Shown in pieces: positions 53,208 through 62,564 of a stretch of DNA of 64,000 nucleotides. Under the pieces are notes generated by a model. The model saw nothing but the letters and a program-made list of their open reading frames with translations. It ran no database searches and was not told where the DNA came from. The DNA comes from Klebsiella pneumoniae (GTDB lineage Bacteria; Verrucomicrobiota; Verrucomicrobiia; Limisphaerales; SXTU01): NCBI GenBank assembly GCA_943330855.2, contig CALQJI020000003.1:80069-144068 (forward strand), written 5' to 3'. Position 1 is the first letter of the stretch, and every line of letters begins with the position of its first letter. A program made the position numbers and the translations under genes.

Positions 53208-54188
53208 ATGCGAATTTTGACCGGCATCCAGCCTTCGGGCGCGCTGCACCTCGGCAACTACTTCGGCGCGATGCGCCCAGCCATCGAACTGCAGTCTCAG
53301 GGCGAGGCGTTCTACTTCATCGCCAACTACCACTCGATGACCTCGCTGACGGATCCGAAGCTCCGCCGCCAATACACGCTCGACGTGGCGCTGGACTTCC
53401 TCGCCTGTGGGCTCGACCCCGCGCGCTGCGTCTTCTGGGTGCAGTCCGACGTGCCGGAAGTTGCCGAGCTCGCCTGGCTCCTCTCCACCGTCACGCCGAT
53501 GGGATTGCTCGAACGCTGCCACAGTTTTAAGGACAAGGTCGCCAAGCTCGGCGATGGCGAAATCGCCTCCGTCAACCACGGTCTCTTCGCCTACCCCGTG
53601 CTCATGGCGGCGGACATCCTTGCGTTCGACTCGAACATCGTCCCCGTGGGCAAGGACCAAAAGCAGCACCTCGAAGTCACGCGCGACATCGCGGGGAAGT
53701 TCAACCAGCAATACGGCCAGACCTTCGTCATCCCCGAGCCGCGCATCCGCGAGGAAGGCGCCGCCGTGCCGGGTCTGGACGGACAGAAGATGAGCAAGAG
53801 CTACGGCAACACCATCGAGATCTTCGGTGAGGAGAAGGCCACGCGGAAGAAGATCATGGGCATCGTCATGGACTCGCGCACCCCGGCTGAACCGAAGCCC
53901 GACGCGGACAAGAACCTCGCCGTCCAGCTTCTCAAATTGGTCGCCCCCGCCGACGTGTCGGGCGACTTCGAGAATCGTCTTCGCGCCGGGGGGGTGGGCT
54001 ATGGCGACTTGAAAAAGGCCCTCTTCGAGCACTACTGGCAGCACTTCACCGCCGCCCGTGCCAAGCGCGCCGACCTCGCCGCGAACCCGGATTACATCCG
54101 CCAGATTCTTCGCGAGGGTGCCGAGAAAGCCCGCGCCGTCGCGACGAAGGTCTTGCAGCGTGCGAAGTCGGCGAGCGGATTGAGCTAA
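53208..54188 (+). CDS. trpS: Tryptophanyl-tRNA synthetase
   Basis: Class Ic aminoacyl-tRNA synthetase, 326 residues, the usual length. MRILTGIQPSGALHLGNYFG has the HIGH-type motif (HLGN) and the family's TGIQPSG. The tryptophan pocket is in YPVLMAADILAFDSNIVPVG, and the KMSKS loop reads GQKMSKSYGN. The ATG at 53208 is 7 nt after a promoter. It diverges from the eight-gene run and converges on the MoxR gene. Confidence 0.98.
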   Translation: MRILTGIQPSGALHLGNYFGAMRPAIELQSQGEAFYFIANYHSMTSLTDPKLRRQYTLDVALDFLACGLDPARCVFWVQSDVPEVAELAWLLSTVTPMGLLERCHSFKDKVAKLGDGEIASVNHGLFAYPVLMAADILAFDSNIVPVGKDQKQHLEVTRDIAGKFNQQYGQTFVIPEPRIREEGAAVPGLDGQKMSKSYGNTIEIFGEEKATRKKIMGIVMDSRTPAEPKPDADKNLAVQLLKLVAPADVSGDFENRLRAGGVGYGDLKKALFEHYWQHFTAARAKRADLAANPDYIRQILREGAEKARAVATKVLQRAKSASGLS

Positions 54189-54192
54189 CTCC

Positions 54193-54303
54193 GGGTGGCA
54201 CCCGCCTCCAGCGGCTCGGATTCGGCGTCCACAGGCAAAAGCTGTGATGGACACGCACAGAACGGCGCAGCCAAAGTTTCAGGCGAGACGCGGGTGCCAC
54301 CCG
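54193..54303. repeat. Palindromic element family I (convergent junction)
   Basis: CGGGTGGCACCCGC (54193-54206) and GCGGGTGCCACCCG (54290-54303) are perfect reverse complements, and each is nearly self-palindromic. They bracket 83 nt and fill the gap between converging trpS and MoxR genes. Confidence 0.8.
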
Positions 54304-54306
54304 CTC

Positions 54307-55599
54307 TCACATCACCTTGTGCGCCTCGTTCCGGGGCGTTTCCTTCAGCACGCGGCAGATGATGTCATCCACCTTGATGCCCTCCGCCTCGGCGTTGAAC
54401 GTCGGCACGATGCGGTGGCGCAGCACAGGCAGCGCGAGCGCCTCGATGTCCTCCACGGTGACGTGGAAGCGCCCGCGCAGCACCGCCCGCACCTTCCCGC
54501 CCATGACGAGTTGCTGGCACGCGCGCGGGCCGGGGCCCCACGCGATGAGTTCCTTGGTGAAGGCGGGTGCGTCCTTGTCCGTGGGCCGCGCGTGGCGCAC
54601 GAGGTCCAGCACGAAGTCCGTGACGTGGTCGGGCACGGGGACTTTGCGGACGATCTTCTGGATGGCGATGACCTCCTCGCCGGTGACCACGGGCTCGATG
54701 TCCGCCGAGTAGGCGCTCGTCGTGCGCTTGATGATTTCGCGTTCCTCCTCGCGGCTCGGGTAATCCACGCGCACGTGAAACATGAAGCGGTCTTTCTGCG
54801 CCTCGGGCAGCGGGTAAGTGCCTTCTTGCTCGACCGGATTTTGCGTCGCGAGCACGAAGAAGGGTTGGTCCAGTTTATAAGTGCGCCCACCCACGGTGAC
54901 GCTGTGCTCCTGCATCGCTTCGAGCAGCGCGGCCTGCGTCTTGGGTGGTGAGCGGTTGATCTCGTCCGCGAGGATCATCTGCGCGAAGAGCGGGCCTTTG
55001 AGAAAGGCCAGTTCGCGTCGGCCCGTCGCGGGGTCTTCGGAAATAATGTCCGTGCCAGTGATGTCCGCTGGCATGAGGTCGGGCGTGAACTGCACGCGGC
55101 GGAAGGAGAGTTGCAGCGCATCGGAAAGCGTCTTGACCATGAAGGTCTTCGCCAACCCCGGCACGCCTTCCAGTAAGCAATGGCTGCGCGCGAAGATGGC
55201 GATGAGGAGCTGCTCGATGACTTCTTCCTGCCCGACGATGAGCTTGCCCACCTCGGCCGTCACGCGCTGGTAAGCCTCCGTGAGCCGCCGCGCCATCTGG
55301 GCATCTTGCGCGTCCGTGATTGCTGGCTGGCCGGCCACCGCCTGCGGGCGCGCACTCAGTGTGTGGGGGCGAGGGACGAGGGTGGGCGGCGGTGGCGGCG
55401 GCGGTAGGGCGCTTTGTGGGACAATCGTCGGCGGGCGCGCTGCGGCTGGGGCGGGGGTGGTTGGCTGCGGGGGTGGTTCGTTCGGCTCCGGCACCAGCGA
55501 GACTTTGAGGCACGTTGGGCAGCGGAACTCAGTCCCCGCGAGCGCGGCTTCGACTTTGAATTCCTGTTCGCAGAGCGGGCATTTGAAGGCGATGGCCAT
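54307..55599 (-). CDS. MoxR-family AAA+ ATPase with N-terminal zinc ribbon
   Basis: 430 residues. Residues 7-30 form a CxxC...CxxC zinc ribbon (CPLC...CPTC), followed by a Pro-rich linker with a run of seven prolines (66-72). The MoxR ATPase follows: Walker [10 protein letters not shown] (145-153), Walker [13 protein letters not shown], sensor [19 protein letters not shown]. MoxR ATPases act as chaperones for vWA/DUF58 proteins, but no DUF58 or vWA gene is adjacent. The DUF4159 gene of the nearby run is a family often linked to MoxR, which is suggestive. The ATG 55599 is the start that keeps the zinc ribbon at the N-terminus. Confidence 0.92.
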   Translation of the reverse strand: MAIAFKCPLCEQEFKVEAALAGTEFRCPTCLKVSLVPEPNEPPPQPTTPAPAAARPPTIVPQSALPPPPPPPTLVPRPHTLSARPQAVAGQPAITDAQDAQMARRLTEAYQRVTAEVGKLIVGQEEVIEQLLIAIFARSHCLLEGVPGLAKTFMVKTLSDALQLSFRRVQFTPDLMPADITGTDIISEDPATGRRELAFLKGPLFAQMILADEINRSPPKTQAALLEAMQEHSVTVGGRTYKLDQPFFVLATQNPVEQEGTYPLPEAQKDRFMFHVRVDYPSREEEREIIKRTTSAYSADIEPVVTGEEVIAIQKIVRKVPVPDHVTDFVLDLVRHARPTDKDAPAFTKELIAWGPGPRACQQLVMGGKVRAVLRGRFHVTVEDIEALALPVLRHRIVPTFNAEAEGIKVDDIICRVLKETPRNEAHKVM

Positions 55600-55680
55600 G
55601 GGTGAAGGTCGGCGGAGCGTGGCGTAAAGCCGTGCGAAGGGGAATTCCTTTCCTACTGAATCCGGGCGGTGGGAGGCATC

Positions 55681-55719
55681 AAAAGCAAAACGGCCAGAGC
55701 GGGTGTCGCTCTGGCCGTT
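55681..55719 (-). terminator. Rho-independent terminator of transketolase
   Basis: Minus strand: AACGGCCAGAGC / GCTCTGGCCGTT (12-bp perfect stem, 55708-55719 and 55689-55700, 7-nt loop) then TTGCTTTT. It lies 20 nt after the stop codon. Confidence 0.92.
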
Positions 55720-55739
55720 CACAAGTGAGTGGTGACTGA

Positions 55740-57818
55740 CTACTTCATCAGCGCGAGCGCGGACGCCACGAGCTTGTCGGTGCTCAGGCCGTGCAGCTTG
55801 TAGAGCTCTTCGGCGAGGTAGGCGCTCTGGCCGAATTCACCGGGGATGCCCAGCGAGGTCATGCGGTGCGCGATGCCCGCCCGGCTCAAGGCGTGGCTGA
55901 CTTGCGCGCCCATGCCGCCGACGACTTGGTGGTCCTCGATGGTCACGACGCGGCCGTTCGCGGCTTTCACGGCGGCTCCGATGGTCTCGATGTCCACGTG
56001 GTTGACGAAGGGGTTGTTAATGACGGTGGCCTTCACGCCTTGCTCGGCGAGCTTCTTGCCGGCGGCGATGGCTTTGTCCAGCAACACACCGCAGCCGATG
56101 AGGACGACGTCAGTTCCCTCTGCGAGGACTTGCGCCTTGCCCCACGGATACGTCGCGCCGGGAATCCAGCTCATCGGATAATTTTCGCGGCCCACGAAGA
56201 AGAGGTAGCTCTCGCCGTCCTTGCCCGCCGAACGGTCAGCCGCGTAGCGGTGGATGGCTTGATACATCAGCGACTCGGCCTCATCGGGGCAGCTCGGCAT
56301 GATGACGCAGGTGTGCGGGATGGAGCTGACGGCGGCGATGTAAGTCGTCGCCTGGTGGCTCGCGCCGTCGGCGGCGTCTTGGAAGCCGATGTGGCTGAAC
56401 ATCGCGATGACCGGGGCCTGGGAGAGGGCGGCCATCGTGAGCGGGAGATTGCCCTTCGTGACGCCGAACTGGCCGAAGGTGTCCACGATGGGGATGTAGC
56501 CGGACTTTGCGTAGCCCGCGCCAACGCTGATCATGTTCGCCTCGGCGATGCCGACCTCGACGAAGCGTTCGGGCAACGCTTTCTGGAACGCGCTGATACC
56601 GGTGGAGCCTTGCACATCGCAGGAGATGGAGAAGACGGGGAGGCCGTCCATCGCGGCGCGGACAGCCCCCTTCGCGAGACCGGCTTGAACTTTATCCTTC
56701 TTCACAGCCGGGGCAGCGGGTGCGGGCTCGGCGGCAGCGGCAGTCTTGGCCTTCTTCGCCGCTTCGCTTTTCTCCCAATCAGCGCGGAGCGCAGCGCCCC
56801 AAGCGACGAGTTCGGCAGGCGCGGTGTCGCCAGCGTAAAGTTCGGTGACCCACGCGGGGATTTGCTCGCCGTTCGCGAGCGGGAAGCCGTGGCCGCCGGC
56901 GGAGTTTTCCACGGTGGCCTTGATGCCGACGCCCTTGACGGTTTTCACCCAGAGGCAAACGGGTTGCTTCGGGTTCGCCTTCGCAGTGGCGATGCCGTTT
57001 TCCACGGCGAGATAAACGGCCTGCAAGTCGTGGCCGTTCGGGACGGAAATCACGTTCCAGCCCAGCACGGCCATCGCGTTGAGGCTCGGCTGCATGGAGA
57101 AGGAATCCTTCGTGATGCGGCCGGAGAGTTTCGTGTCGTTGTCGGAGAGGATGAGCACGAAGGGGTTCACCTTGTCCTTCGCAGCGAGGCCGGGGATGGC
57201 GGCGAACGCTTCCTTCGCCTCGCCTTCCATCGCCGCGCCGTCGGACACGGTGCAGACGGTGACGCGGTCGCGGCGAGCCGTCTTATCGCCCATCGCGAGG
57301 CCCTGCGCTTGCGGGAGGCTGGAGCCGAGCGGGCCGTTGGAGACGAGCACGCCCTGGGGGTTGAGATGCGACTCGCCGTGGCCGGTGAACTTGCTGGCGA
57401 TGCTACGGAAGCCCTTGAGCGTGTCGAAGGTCATGCCATCGAAACCGTAATTCGCGCGGAGGGCGTAGATGCCGTTCTCGGTGTGGCCGGCGTCGTTGAC
57501 GAAGTTGAACGCCTCGTGCCAGTGACGCCCTTGCGTGGCGAACATCTGCGCGTGGACCGCCGCCATGATTTCGGCGAAGGCCGCCGGGCCGCCCCAGTGG
57601 CAGGCCGCGCCACCGACGACGGCGTGGACGTTCATGAGCGCGACGAGCGCGCGGGTGGCGCGCGGGTCGGCGACGACGACGGACTGGCCGGCGGCGTTCT
57701 GGAGCGTGACGGAGTATGTCGGCGGAGCGGAGGGAGCGGGTGCGAGGCGGGACTTGAGCGCGAGCGGCGTCAGCGGCGGGGCTTCGAGTTTAGCGACAAC
57801 GGAATTATCAGCGGCCAT
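55740..57818 (-). CDS. tkt: Transketolase
   Basis: Thiamine-diphosphate enzyme of the pentose phosphate pathway, 692 residues. The TPP-binding region reads [20 protein letters not shown] (SDG instead of the common GDG). The pyrimidine-binding region carries [19 protein letters not shown] with the catalytic Glu. [20 protein letters not shown] and [18 protein letters not shown] are conserved. A charged Ala/Lys-rich linker (about 355-385) joins the halves. It diverges from the more E. coli-like TktA in several motifs and could prefer other ketose/aldose pairs. The start [14 protein letters not shown] at 57818 was chosen. A terminator follows and repeat D lies upstream. Confidence 0.85.
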   Translation of the reverse strand: MAADNSVVAKLEAPPLTPLALKSRLAPAPSAPPTYSVTLQNAAGQSVVVADPRATRALVALMNVHAVVGGAACHWGGPAAFAEIMAAVHAQMFATQGRHWHEAFNFVNDAGHTENGIYALRANYGFDGMTFDTLKGFRSIASKFTGHGESHLNPQGVLVSNGPLGSSLPQAQGLAMGDKTARRDRVTVCTVSDGAAMEGEAKEAFAAIPGLAAKDKVNPFVLILSDNDTKLSGRITKDSFSMQPSLNAMAVLGWNVISVPNGHDLQAVYLAVENGIATAKANPKQPVCLWVKTVKGVGIKATVENSAGGHGFPLANGEQIPAWVTELYAGDTAPAELVAWGAALRADWEKSEAAKKAKTAAAAEPAPAAPAVKKDKVQAGLAKGAVRAAMDGLPVFSISCDVQGSTGISAFQKALPERFVEVGIAEANMISVGAGYAKSGYIPIVDTFGQFGVTKGNLPLTMAALSQAPVIAMFSHIGFQDAADGASHQATTYIAAVSSIPHTCVIMPSCPDEAESLMYQAIHRYAADRSAGKDGESYLFFVGRENYPMSWIPGATYPWGKAQVLAEGTDVVLIGCGVLLDKAIAAGKKLAEQGVKATVINNPFVNHVDIETIGAAVKAANGRVVTIEDHQVVGGMGAQVSHALSRAGIAHRMTSLGIPGEFGQSAYLAEELYKLHGLSTDKLVASALALMK

Positions 57819-58034
57819 AGGTTCGGTCGGGTTGGGTGTTACTGGTTCAGCTAGCGAACAAAGCGGGGGACGGTAGAAATCGGCAGGCAAAATGGGAAGG
57901 AGGAATTTGGGCGGTTTGGCTCACAAACTTGAGATCAATGATGTCCTGCTTGAGCGGCGCCGCGTGGGGGGATTGCGATTGCGACCAGAAGGGGCGCATT
58001 CGCGCACTGCCCCGGAGTGCGGCATTCCGGGCCG

Positions 58035-58145
58035 CAGCGGGTGATTTGCGCACGGGTGGGGAAGCTCATAGTCCACGGACTTCTCTCGCGTGCTGCGGGC
58101 GGGACGCCCGCGCTCCGGCCCGTGGGCTATCGGGGGCAGTGCGCG
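58035..58145 (-). repeat. Dispersed structured repeat family D, copy 2
   Basis: Inverse copy of 14751-14860, with the same nested palindrome (GTCCACGGACTT... and ...CGTGGGCTAT). A second partial piece (GCGCATTCGCGCACTGCCCC, 57994-58013) lies in the opposite direction just to its left. The 398-nt gap between tkt and the epimerase holds this repeat; no gene is visible there. Confidence 0.8.
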
Positions 58146-58216
58146 GTTGCGCTCGACCATAAGGCGACGGCTATTCCCGGCTGGGCAGGGCAAGGCTTAC
58201 TCGCCACACTGCAGTC

Positions 58217-59092
58217 GTGCGTGTGCTGATTGTGGGCTGCGGTTATGTGGGTTTGCCGCTGGGCGCGGAGCTGGTCCGGCGCGGTCACGCGGTCTGCGGA
58301 ATGCGTCGGAGCGAAGACGGCGCAGGAGACTTGCGCGCGGCTGGCGTGACACCAGTTTTTGGCGATGTAACGCGGCTGGAAAGCCTGCGCGCCTTGCCGG
58401 GTCCGTTCGATTGGGTGGTGAACACGGTCTCTTCCTCGAAGGGCGGCGCGGATGTGTATCGCGCCGTTTATCTGGAGGGGACGCGCAATCTCCTCGCGTG
58501 GCTCGCGGGCGGTGCGGTGCGGAAGTTCGTCCACACCAGCAGCACCAGCGTTTACGGCCAGACGGACGGCGGCGAGGTGACGGAGGAGAGCGCGGCGGAG
58601 CCACGGGCGGAGACGGGCCGGCTGCTGGTCGAGACGGAGAACTTGTTGTTGGCTGCGGTGAGAGAGCGGGATTTTCCTGCGGTCGTGCTGCGCGTGGCGG
58701 GGATTTACGGGCCGGAGCGCGGGCACTTGTTTCAACAGTATCTCCGCGACGAGGCGCACATCAGCGGGGACGGCAGCCGGCTGCTGAACATGATTCATCG
58801 CGATGACGTGGTGGGCGCAGCCATCGCGGCGCTGGAGCGGGGCGAAGCGGGACGCATCTACAACGTGGCGGATGACGCGCCGGTGTCGCAGTTGGACTTT
58901 TTCCGCTGGCTGTCGGAGCAGTTGGGCAAGCCGTTGCCGCCGTTCGCCAGCGCGGAAGAGAACGCAGGTCGCAAGCGGGGCGTGACGAACAAGCGGGTGT
59001 CGAACCGGCGGCTGCGAGAGGAGTTGGGGTGCGGGCTGAAGTTCCCGAGTTTCCGGGAGGGGTATGCGGCGGAGATGCGGCGAGCCGGGTAG
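58217..59092 (+). CDS. NAD-dependent epimerase/dehydratase family protein
   Basis: Extended short-chain dehydrogenase, 291 residues. The Rossmann motif is VLIVGCGYVGLPLG near the start (GxGxxG rather than the GxxGxxG of classic epimerases); DWVVNTVSSS and VHTSSTSVYGQTDG follow. The catalytic YxxxK pattern is not obvious after the SVYG motif, so activity may differ from sugar epimerases. The GTG start at 58217 gives MRVLIVGCGYVG. The TAG stop codon is the first bases of palindrome E. Substrate unknown; YeeZ-like SDR proteins are the nearest by eye. Confidence 0.8.
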   Translation: MRVLIVGCGYVGLPLGAELVRRGHAVCGMRRSEDGAGDLRAAGVTPVFGDVTRLESLRALPGPFDWVVNTVSSSKGGADVYRAVYLEGTRNLLAWLAGGAVRKFVHTSSTSVYGQTDGGEVTEESAAEPRAETGRLLVETENLLLAAVRERDFPAVVLRVAGIYGPERGHLFQQYLRDEAHISGDGSRLLNMIHRDDVVGAAIAALERGEAGRIYNVADDAPVSQLDFFRWLSEQLGKPLPPFASAEENAGRKRGVTNKRVSNRRLREELGCGLKFPSFREGYAAEMRRAG

Positions 59093-59159
59093 CCGCCGAG
59101 GTGAGGAGGCGGATTTGTTCGAGGCGAGCCGAAATCCGCCTCCTTATCTCGGCGGCTAC
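59089..59159. repeat. Palindromic element family E, copy 2 (convergent junction)
   Basis: 25-nt arms 59089-59113 (GTAGCCGCCGAGGTGAGGAG...) and 59135-59159, two mismatches. The left GTAG contains the stop codon of the epimerase (59090-59092), and the right arm's GTAG contains the stop codon of the DUF721 gene (59156-59158). Confidence 0.92.
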
Positions 59160-59566
59160 CCGACGCGGAACGAGATGCGCTTTACCGTCTCCTTGCCGAA
59201 GCTGTGCTGGAGGCGATCCAGGATTTCACGGCGACGGTAGCGGACGATCTCATCGAGCCACACGCTGCTGTCCACGGTGACGAAGAGGGTGCCCTTGTTC
59301 ATGCCGGTGGGTTGTGCGTGGGCGGTAACGCGCGGGTCCAAGAGGTTGTTCCAAACCTTGATGATTTCGGCTTCACCCTGACGGCGGTCCAGACCGAGGC
59401 CGGTCAGCACGTTGGGCAGGAGCGAGGCGAGGGGGCGGCTGTGGTTCTTTCCCGCGCTTTCGAGCGAGGTCACGTCCACGCCGCGCCACGCGGCGAGCAC
59501 GCGCTCGCGCGGGGTGAAGGCTGCGTGCCGCGCGACGGGACGGTCAGGCCGAGGCGGCTTGCTCAT
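59156..59566 (-). CDS. DUF721 (DciA-like) protein
   Basis: 136 residues. The C-terminal core IIKVWNNLLDPRVTAHAQPT, GTLFVTVDSSVWLDEIVRYR and REILDRLQHSFGKETVKRIS matches DUF721, the family that includes DciA, a loader of the replicative helicase DnaB in bacteria without DnaC. A helicase-loading role is therefore plausible but unproven here. Its start overlaps the 3' end of the GH42 gene by 23 nt, so they are coupled. The stop codon is inside palindrome E. Confidence 0.85.
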   Translation of the reverse strand: MSKPPRPDRPVARHAAFTPRERVLAAWRGVDVTSLESAGKNHSRPLASLLPNVLTGLGLDRRQGEAEIIKVWNNLLDPRVTAHAQPTGMNKGTLFVTVDSSVWLDEIVRYRRREILDRLQHSFGKETVKRISFRVG

Positions 59567-61583
59567 CTACTACGAGGATGTCTTTACCGGGGATGTCGTA
59601 TCCGCCGGTGATGGGCTTGCCGGTGAGGCAGTCGCGCACGGATTTATGGAACTGCACGTGGACCGACTGGGCGTGGTGGTTCAGGAGGAAGTAAATGCGG
59701 TAGTCGCCGCGCACGCGCATGGAGACCTCGATTTGGTCGGGCACGCGGAGCGACGGGCTGAGACTGCACGTCTGCCGGAGCCAAGTGATGAGGTCGTGGT
59801 AGAAGGGCAGACTGCTCATCGTGCCGACGTAGATGGCGCGGCCCTCGCCAAACTGGTTCATCGTGATGGCTGGCTTGCCCGCGTAGAAATCCTGCGCGTA
59901 GGTGCCGAGGACTTGGCACTCGCCCGGTTCGATGATGTCGCACCACAGCCGCGCGCTGTGCAGGCCGGTGGTGGGGAAGCCACCTTTGATGGTGATGTGG
60001 TTTTCTTCGCCGGGCGGGAGCGGATCGAACTCGACGACCTTGAGGCCGAACATATCGGTCATCTCGTAGGGCGGGTCGGTGGCGGCGGTGTTGTTCTCGT
60101 CCACGAGGCCGGTGTTGAAGGTGCCAACGAGGGTGCCGCCGTTGTGGACGTAGAGCCGGAGGGCATCGGCATCGCCGCCGGAAATCATGTGCAGCGAGGG
60201 GGCGATGACGAGTTTGTATTTCGAGAGGTCGTCGCTCGGGCGTGCGAAGTCCACGAGGATGTTGCGGTCGTGCAACGCACTGTAATAGAGCTGCACGTGC
60301 TCGCGCTGGCTGAAGAACTTGTTCGGGCGCATGGGTTGGTTCAGCGCCCAATCACTCGCATGGCTGAGGAGAATGGCGACATCTGCCTTCACCTGTGTGC
60401 CGGCCAGCAACGGCTGGAGTGTCTGCAACTCCTGGCCCACCTGCATGACTTCCTGGAACATTCGGTTCTTCGCAAGCCCGTCGTGGGTGAGCACGCCACC
60501 GTAGAATTTCTCCGGCCCGATGCGCGGCATCCGCCAGTAGAAGTAGAGCAGACCGGTCGCGCCACGGGAGAGCAGTTGGTAGCTGAAGAGCCGCACCACG
60601 CCGGGGCGCACGAGCGAGTTTGCCTCGGCCCACGCCACGTTGCCTGCCTTTTGCTCCATCACCCAGAAACCCTCGGCCTCGCCGTTTTTCTTTAGGGAGC
60701 GGGCGATATCAATGGTCATCGCGTTCTCCGCCGCCTTGTGACCAGCGGTGGCGTCGCTATCCAGCGAGACCAAATCCACCGCTTCCGCGAGGTCGAAGTT
60801 GTCAATCTGCGTCGCGTAAGGTCGGAGCGTGGTGGTCGTGGGAATCTTGGGCGTGATTTCGCGCAGGATATCCGCCTGCATCCGGATGAAGGCCACGCAG
60901 GTGTCACTGGAGAAGCGCCGCCAGTCCGTGATGAGCGCCGGGTTGTGCGCGGAAGGCGTGGGCATGGGCATGGGGACTTCCTCATGCGTGTTGACCAACT
61001 GTCCCCAGAAGCGCAGGCCCATTCGATCGTTGAGCTGCTCCACCGTCTCGTATTTGGCCCGCAGCCACGCGTGCCAGTCGCGCTTAGTCTCGGGGTTGAA
61101 GGCGTATTCTGTGTTGTGCCGGCCTACGCCATTGTCGATCTGCCACGCAACCAGGTCGGGATGGTCGCCGAGCGCCTCTGCCATCGCGCGGACGAACTTC
61201 TTGGCGTAGTCCCAATACACATCGCTGTTCATGCAGTAGGCGCGCCGCGTGCCCTCGTGGCGCGGTTGGCCGTTCTCGTCCAGCGGGAGAATCTCCGGGT
61301 GCTTGTTGAGCAGCCAGACCGGGGGCGCGGCGGTCGGTGTGGCCAACGCGACTTTGATGCCATTCCGGGAGAACGCGTCCATCGCGCGGCGTAGCCAGGC
61401 GAAGTCGTATTTGCCTTCCTGGCGCTCGCACAAGCCCCAGCAGAACTCGCCCATGCGCACGACGTTCATGCCCGCATGGGCCATGAGCTGTGCGTCCTGC
61501 TCCCAGCGCGACTCGGGTTCTTCTGCCGTTCCGTCGTAGGGAAAGACCCAATGCTCGGGGTAGTAATCAGCGCCGAAATACAT
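59544..61583 (-). CDS. GH42 beta-galactosidase-like protein lacking the acid/base Glu
   Basis: 679 residues, typical GH42 length, no signal peptide from ATG 61583 (MYFGADYYPEHWVFPYDGTA). The barrel start, RMGEFCWGLCE and TPTAAPPVWLLNKHPEILP are standard. At the acid/base position, where the family has QTDNEYG, this protein reads QIDNGVG: Gly152 replaces Glu. The nucleophile is kept in GFWVMEQKAGN (Glu310). A C-terminal trimerisation-type domain follows (YYSALHDRNILVDFARPSDD). It may be inactive, use another acid (HNTE is 5 residues on), or belong to a subgroup with changed chemistry. It is followed by DUF721 with a 23-nt overlap. Confidence 0.88.
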   Translation of the reverse strand: MYFGADYYPEHWVFPYDGTAEEPESRWEQDAQLMAHAGMNVVRMGEFCWGLCERQEGKYDFAWLRRAMDAFSRNGIKVALATPTAAPPVWLLNKHPEILPLDENGQPRHEGTRRAYCMNSDVYWDYAKKFVRAMAEALGDHPDLVAWQIDNGVGRHNTEYAFNPETKRDWHAWLRAKYETVEQLNDRMGLRFWGQLVNTHEEVPMPMPTPSAHNPALITDWRRFSSDTCVAFIRMQADILREITPKIPTTTTLRPYATQIDNFDLAEAVDLVSLDSDATAGHKAAENAMTIDIARSLKKNGEAEGFWVMEQKAGNVAWAEANSLVRPGVVRLFSYQLLSRGATGLLYFYWRMPRIGPEKFYGGVLTHDGLAKNRMFQEVMQVGQELQTLQPLLAGTQVKADVAILLSHASDWALNQPMRPNKFFSQREHVQLYYSALHDRNILVDFARPSDDLSKYKLVIAPSLHMISGGDADALRLYVHNGGTLVGTFNTGLVDENNTAATDPPYEMTDMFGLKVVEFDPLPPGEENHITIKGGFPTTGLHSARLWCDIIEPGECQVLGTYAQDFYAGKPAITMNQFGEGRAIYVGTMSSLPFYHDLITWLRQTCSLSPSLRVPDQIEVSMRVRGDYRIYFLLNHHAQSVHVQFHKSVRDCLTGKPITGGYDIPGKDILVVDEQAASA

Positions 61584-61679
61584 GGTTAGCTGTTGGTTGT
61601 TGCCCGTAGCAGGCTGGCCCATTCGGTGAGGCCCTAGCAATCTCAAATTCGAGTCCGAGTCGTGATCGGCTCTCGCGGT

Positions 61680-62561
61680 TTAATGCACTCGCGGGGCCAA
61701 TCCCGGAGGCAGGGGCGGCAGTGGGCCGGCACCGGGTGGCAGTGGGGGGAATTCAATGACGACCTTCCGCCAGGTCGCGCGCTCGGATTCCGGCATCTGC
61801 TTCCACTGCTCGGCGTTCGCGTAGAACTGCGCTTGTTGCCCCGGCGTCATCTGGCCGAGTCGTTTCAGCGCGGTGAGGCAGGCCGCACGCTCTCCGGCAG
61901 TGAGGTGCTCGAACTGATCCAGTGTGCGCGTGGCTTCGGCGCGCTTCGGCTCCGACACTGCGGCCACGATCTTTGTCTTCTCGCGCTCGCCGAGTCGGAA
62001 GTAGTGCGTGAAGTTGCCGAGTAATTGCTCGCGCTGCTGCGCGTCGAGGCCCTGCCAGTGCGCGAAATTGTCTGGCACCTTCGGCTCCAAGCCCGGTGGC
62101 AGCGGAGGAAACGCACCGACCACGGCGGGGCGCGTCATCGCCTGGCGTAGCCGCTCGTCCGCGAGGATTTCGCGTTGAATCTCGGCGGGCAGCTTGTCCC
62201 AAGCAGCGAGCCGTTCTTCGACGAGTGGGCGAAAACTTTGCGGCACCGCGGTGAGTTGGGTGGCGCGAGTCGCGGGGAGGGTCGTCAGCAGCGGGTTTAA
62301 GTGATAGCGCAACTCCGTTGCGTGCAGCCGGGCTTCGCGCTCGGTGGGCGGGAGCGCGTCGTAATCGCGCAGCCGCGGGGCGAGCACCGCGCGGAGCCGT
62401 TCGGGCTGGGTGGCCAGCTCAGTCGCCCGCGCGTCCGTCCGCATGGCGAGCAGGCCACGGAAGACCGCGACGGGATTGCGCTCGCTCCCGCCAGCGGGTT
62501 CCGCCGCGCTGACGGAAATCAGCGTCAACCACAGGAGGCTCAGTTGAAATACGTGGCGCAT
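61680..62561 (-). CDS. DUF3106-like periplasmic protein
   Basis: 293 residues with a signal peptide (MRHVFQLSLLWLTLISVSAA). Repeated segments with W and P spacing (LPPTEREARLHATELRYHLN, EQWKQMPESERATWRKVVIE) are of the DUF3106 type, usually found beside ECF sigma and anti-sigma genes; the C-terminus is Pro-rich (PPLPPGAGPLPPLPPG). It is third in the sigma cassette, 3 nt after the anti-sigma-like gene. It may be a periplasmic sensor or target of the cassette. Confidence 0.7.
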   Translation of the reverse strand: MRHVFQLSLLWLTLISVSAAEPAGGSERNPVAVFRGLLAMRTDARATELATQPERLRAVLAPRLRDYDALPPTEREARLHATELRYHLNPLLTTLPATRATQLTAVPQSFRPLVEERLAAWDKLPAEIQREILADERLRQAMTRPAVVGAFPPLPPGLEPKVPDNFAHWQGLDAQQREQLLGNFTHYFRLGEREKTKIVAAVSEPKRAEATRTLDQFEHLTAGERAACLTALKRLGQMTPGQQAQFYANAEQWKQMPESERATWRKVVIEFPPLPPGAGPLPPLPPGLAPRVH

Positions 62562-62564
62562 GGT

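Noticed and set aside
57819..58216. Small gene in the tkt/epimerase gap
   Set aside because: The open frames there run through repeat D and its inverted piece, without start context or recognisable product.
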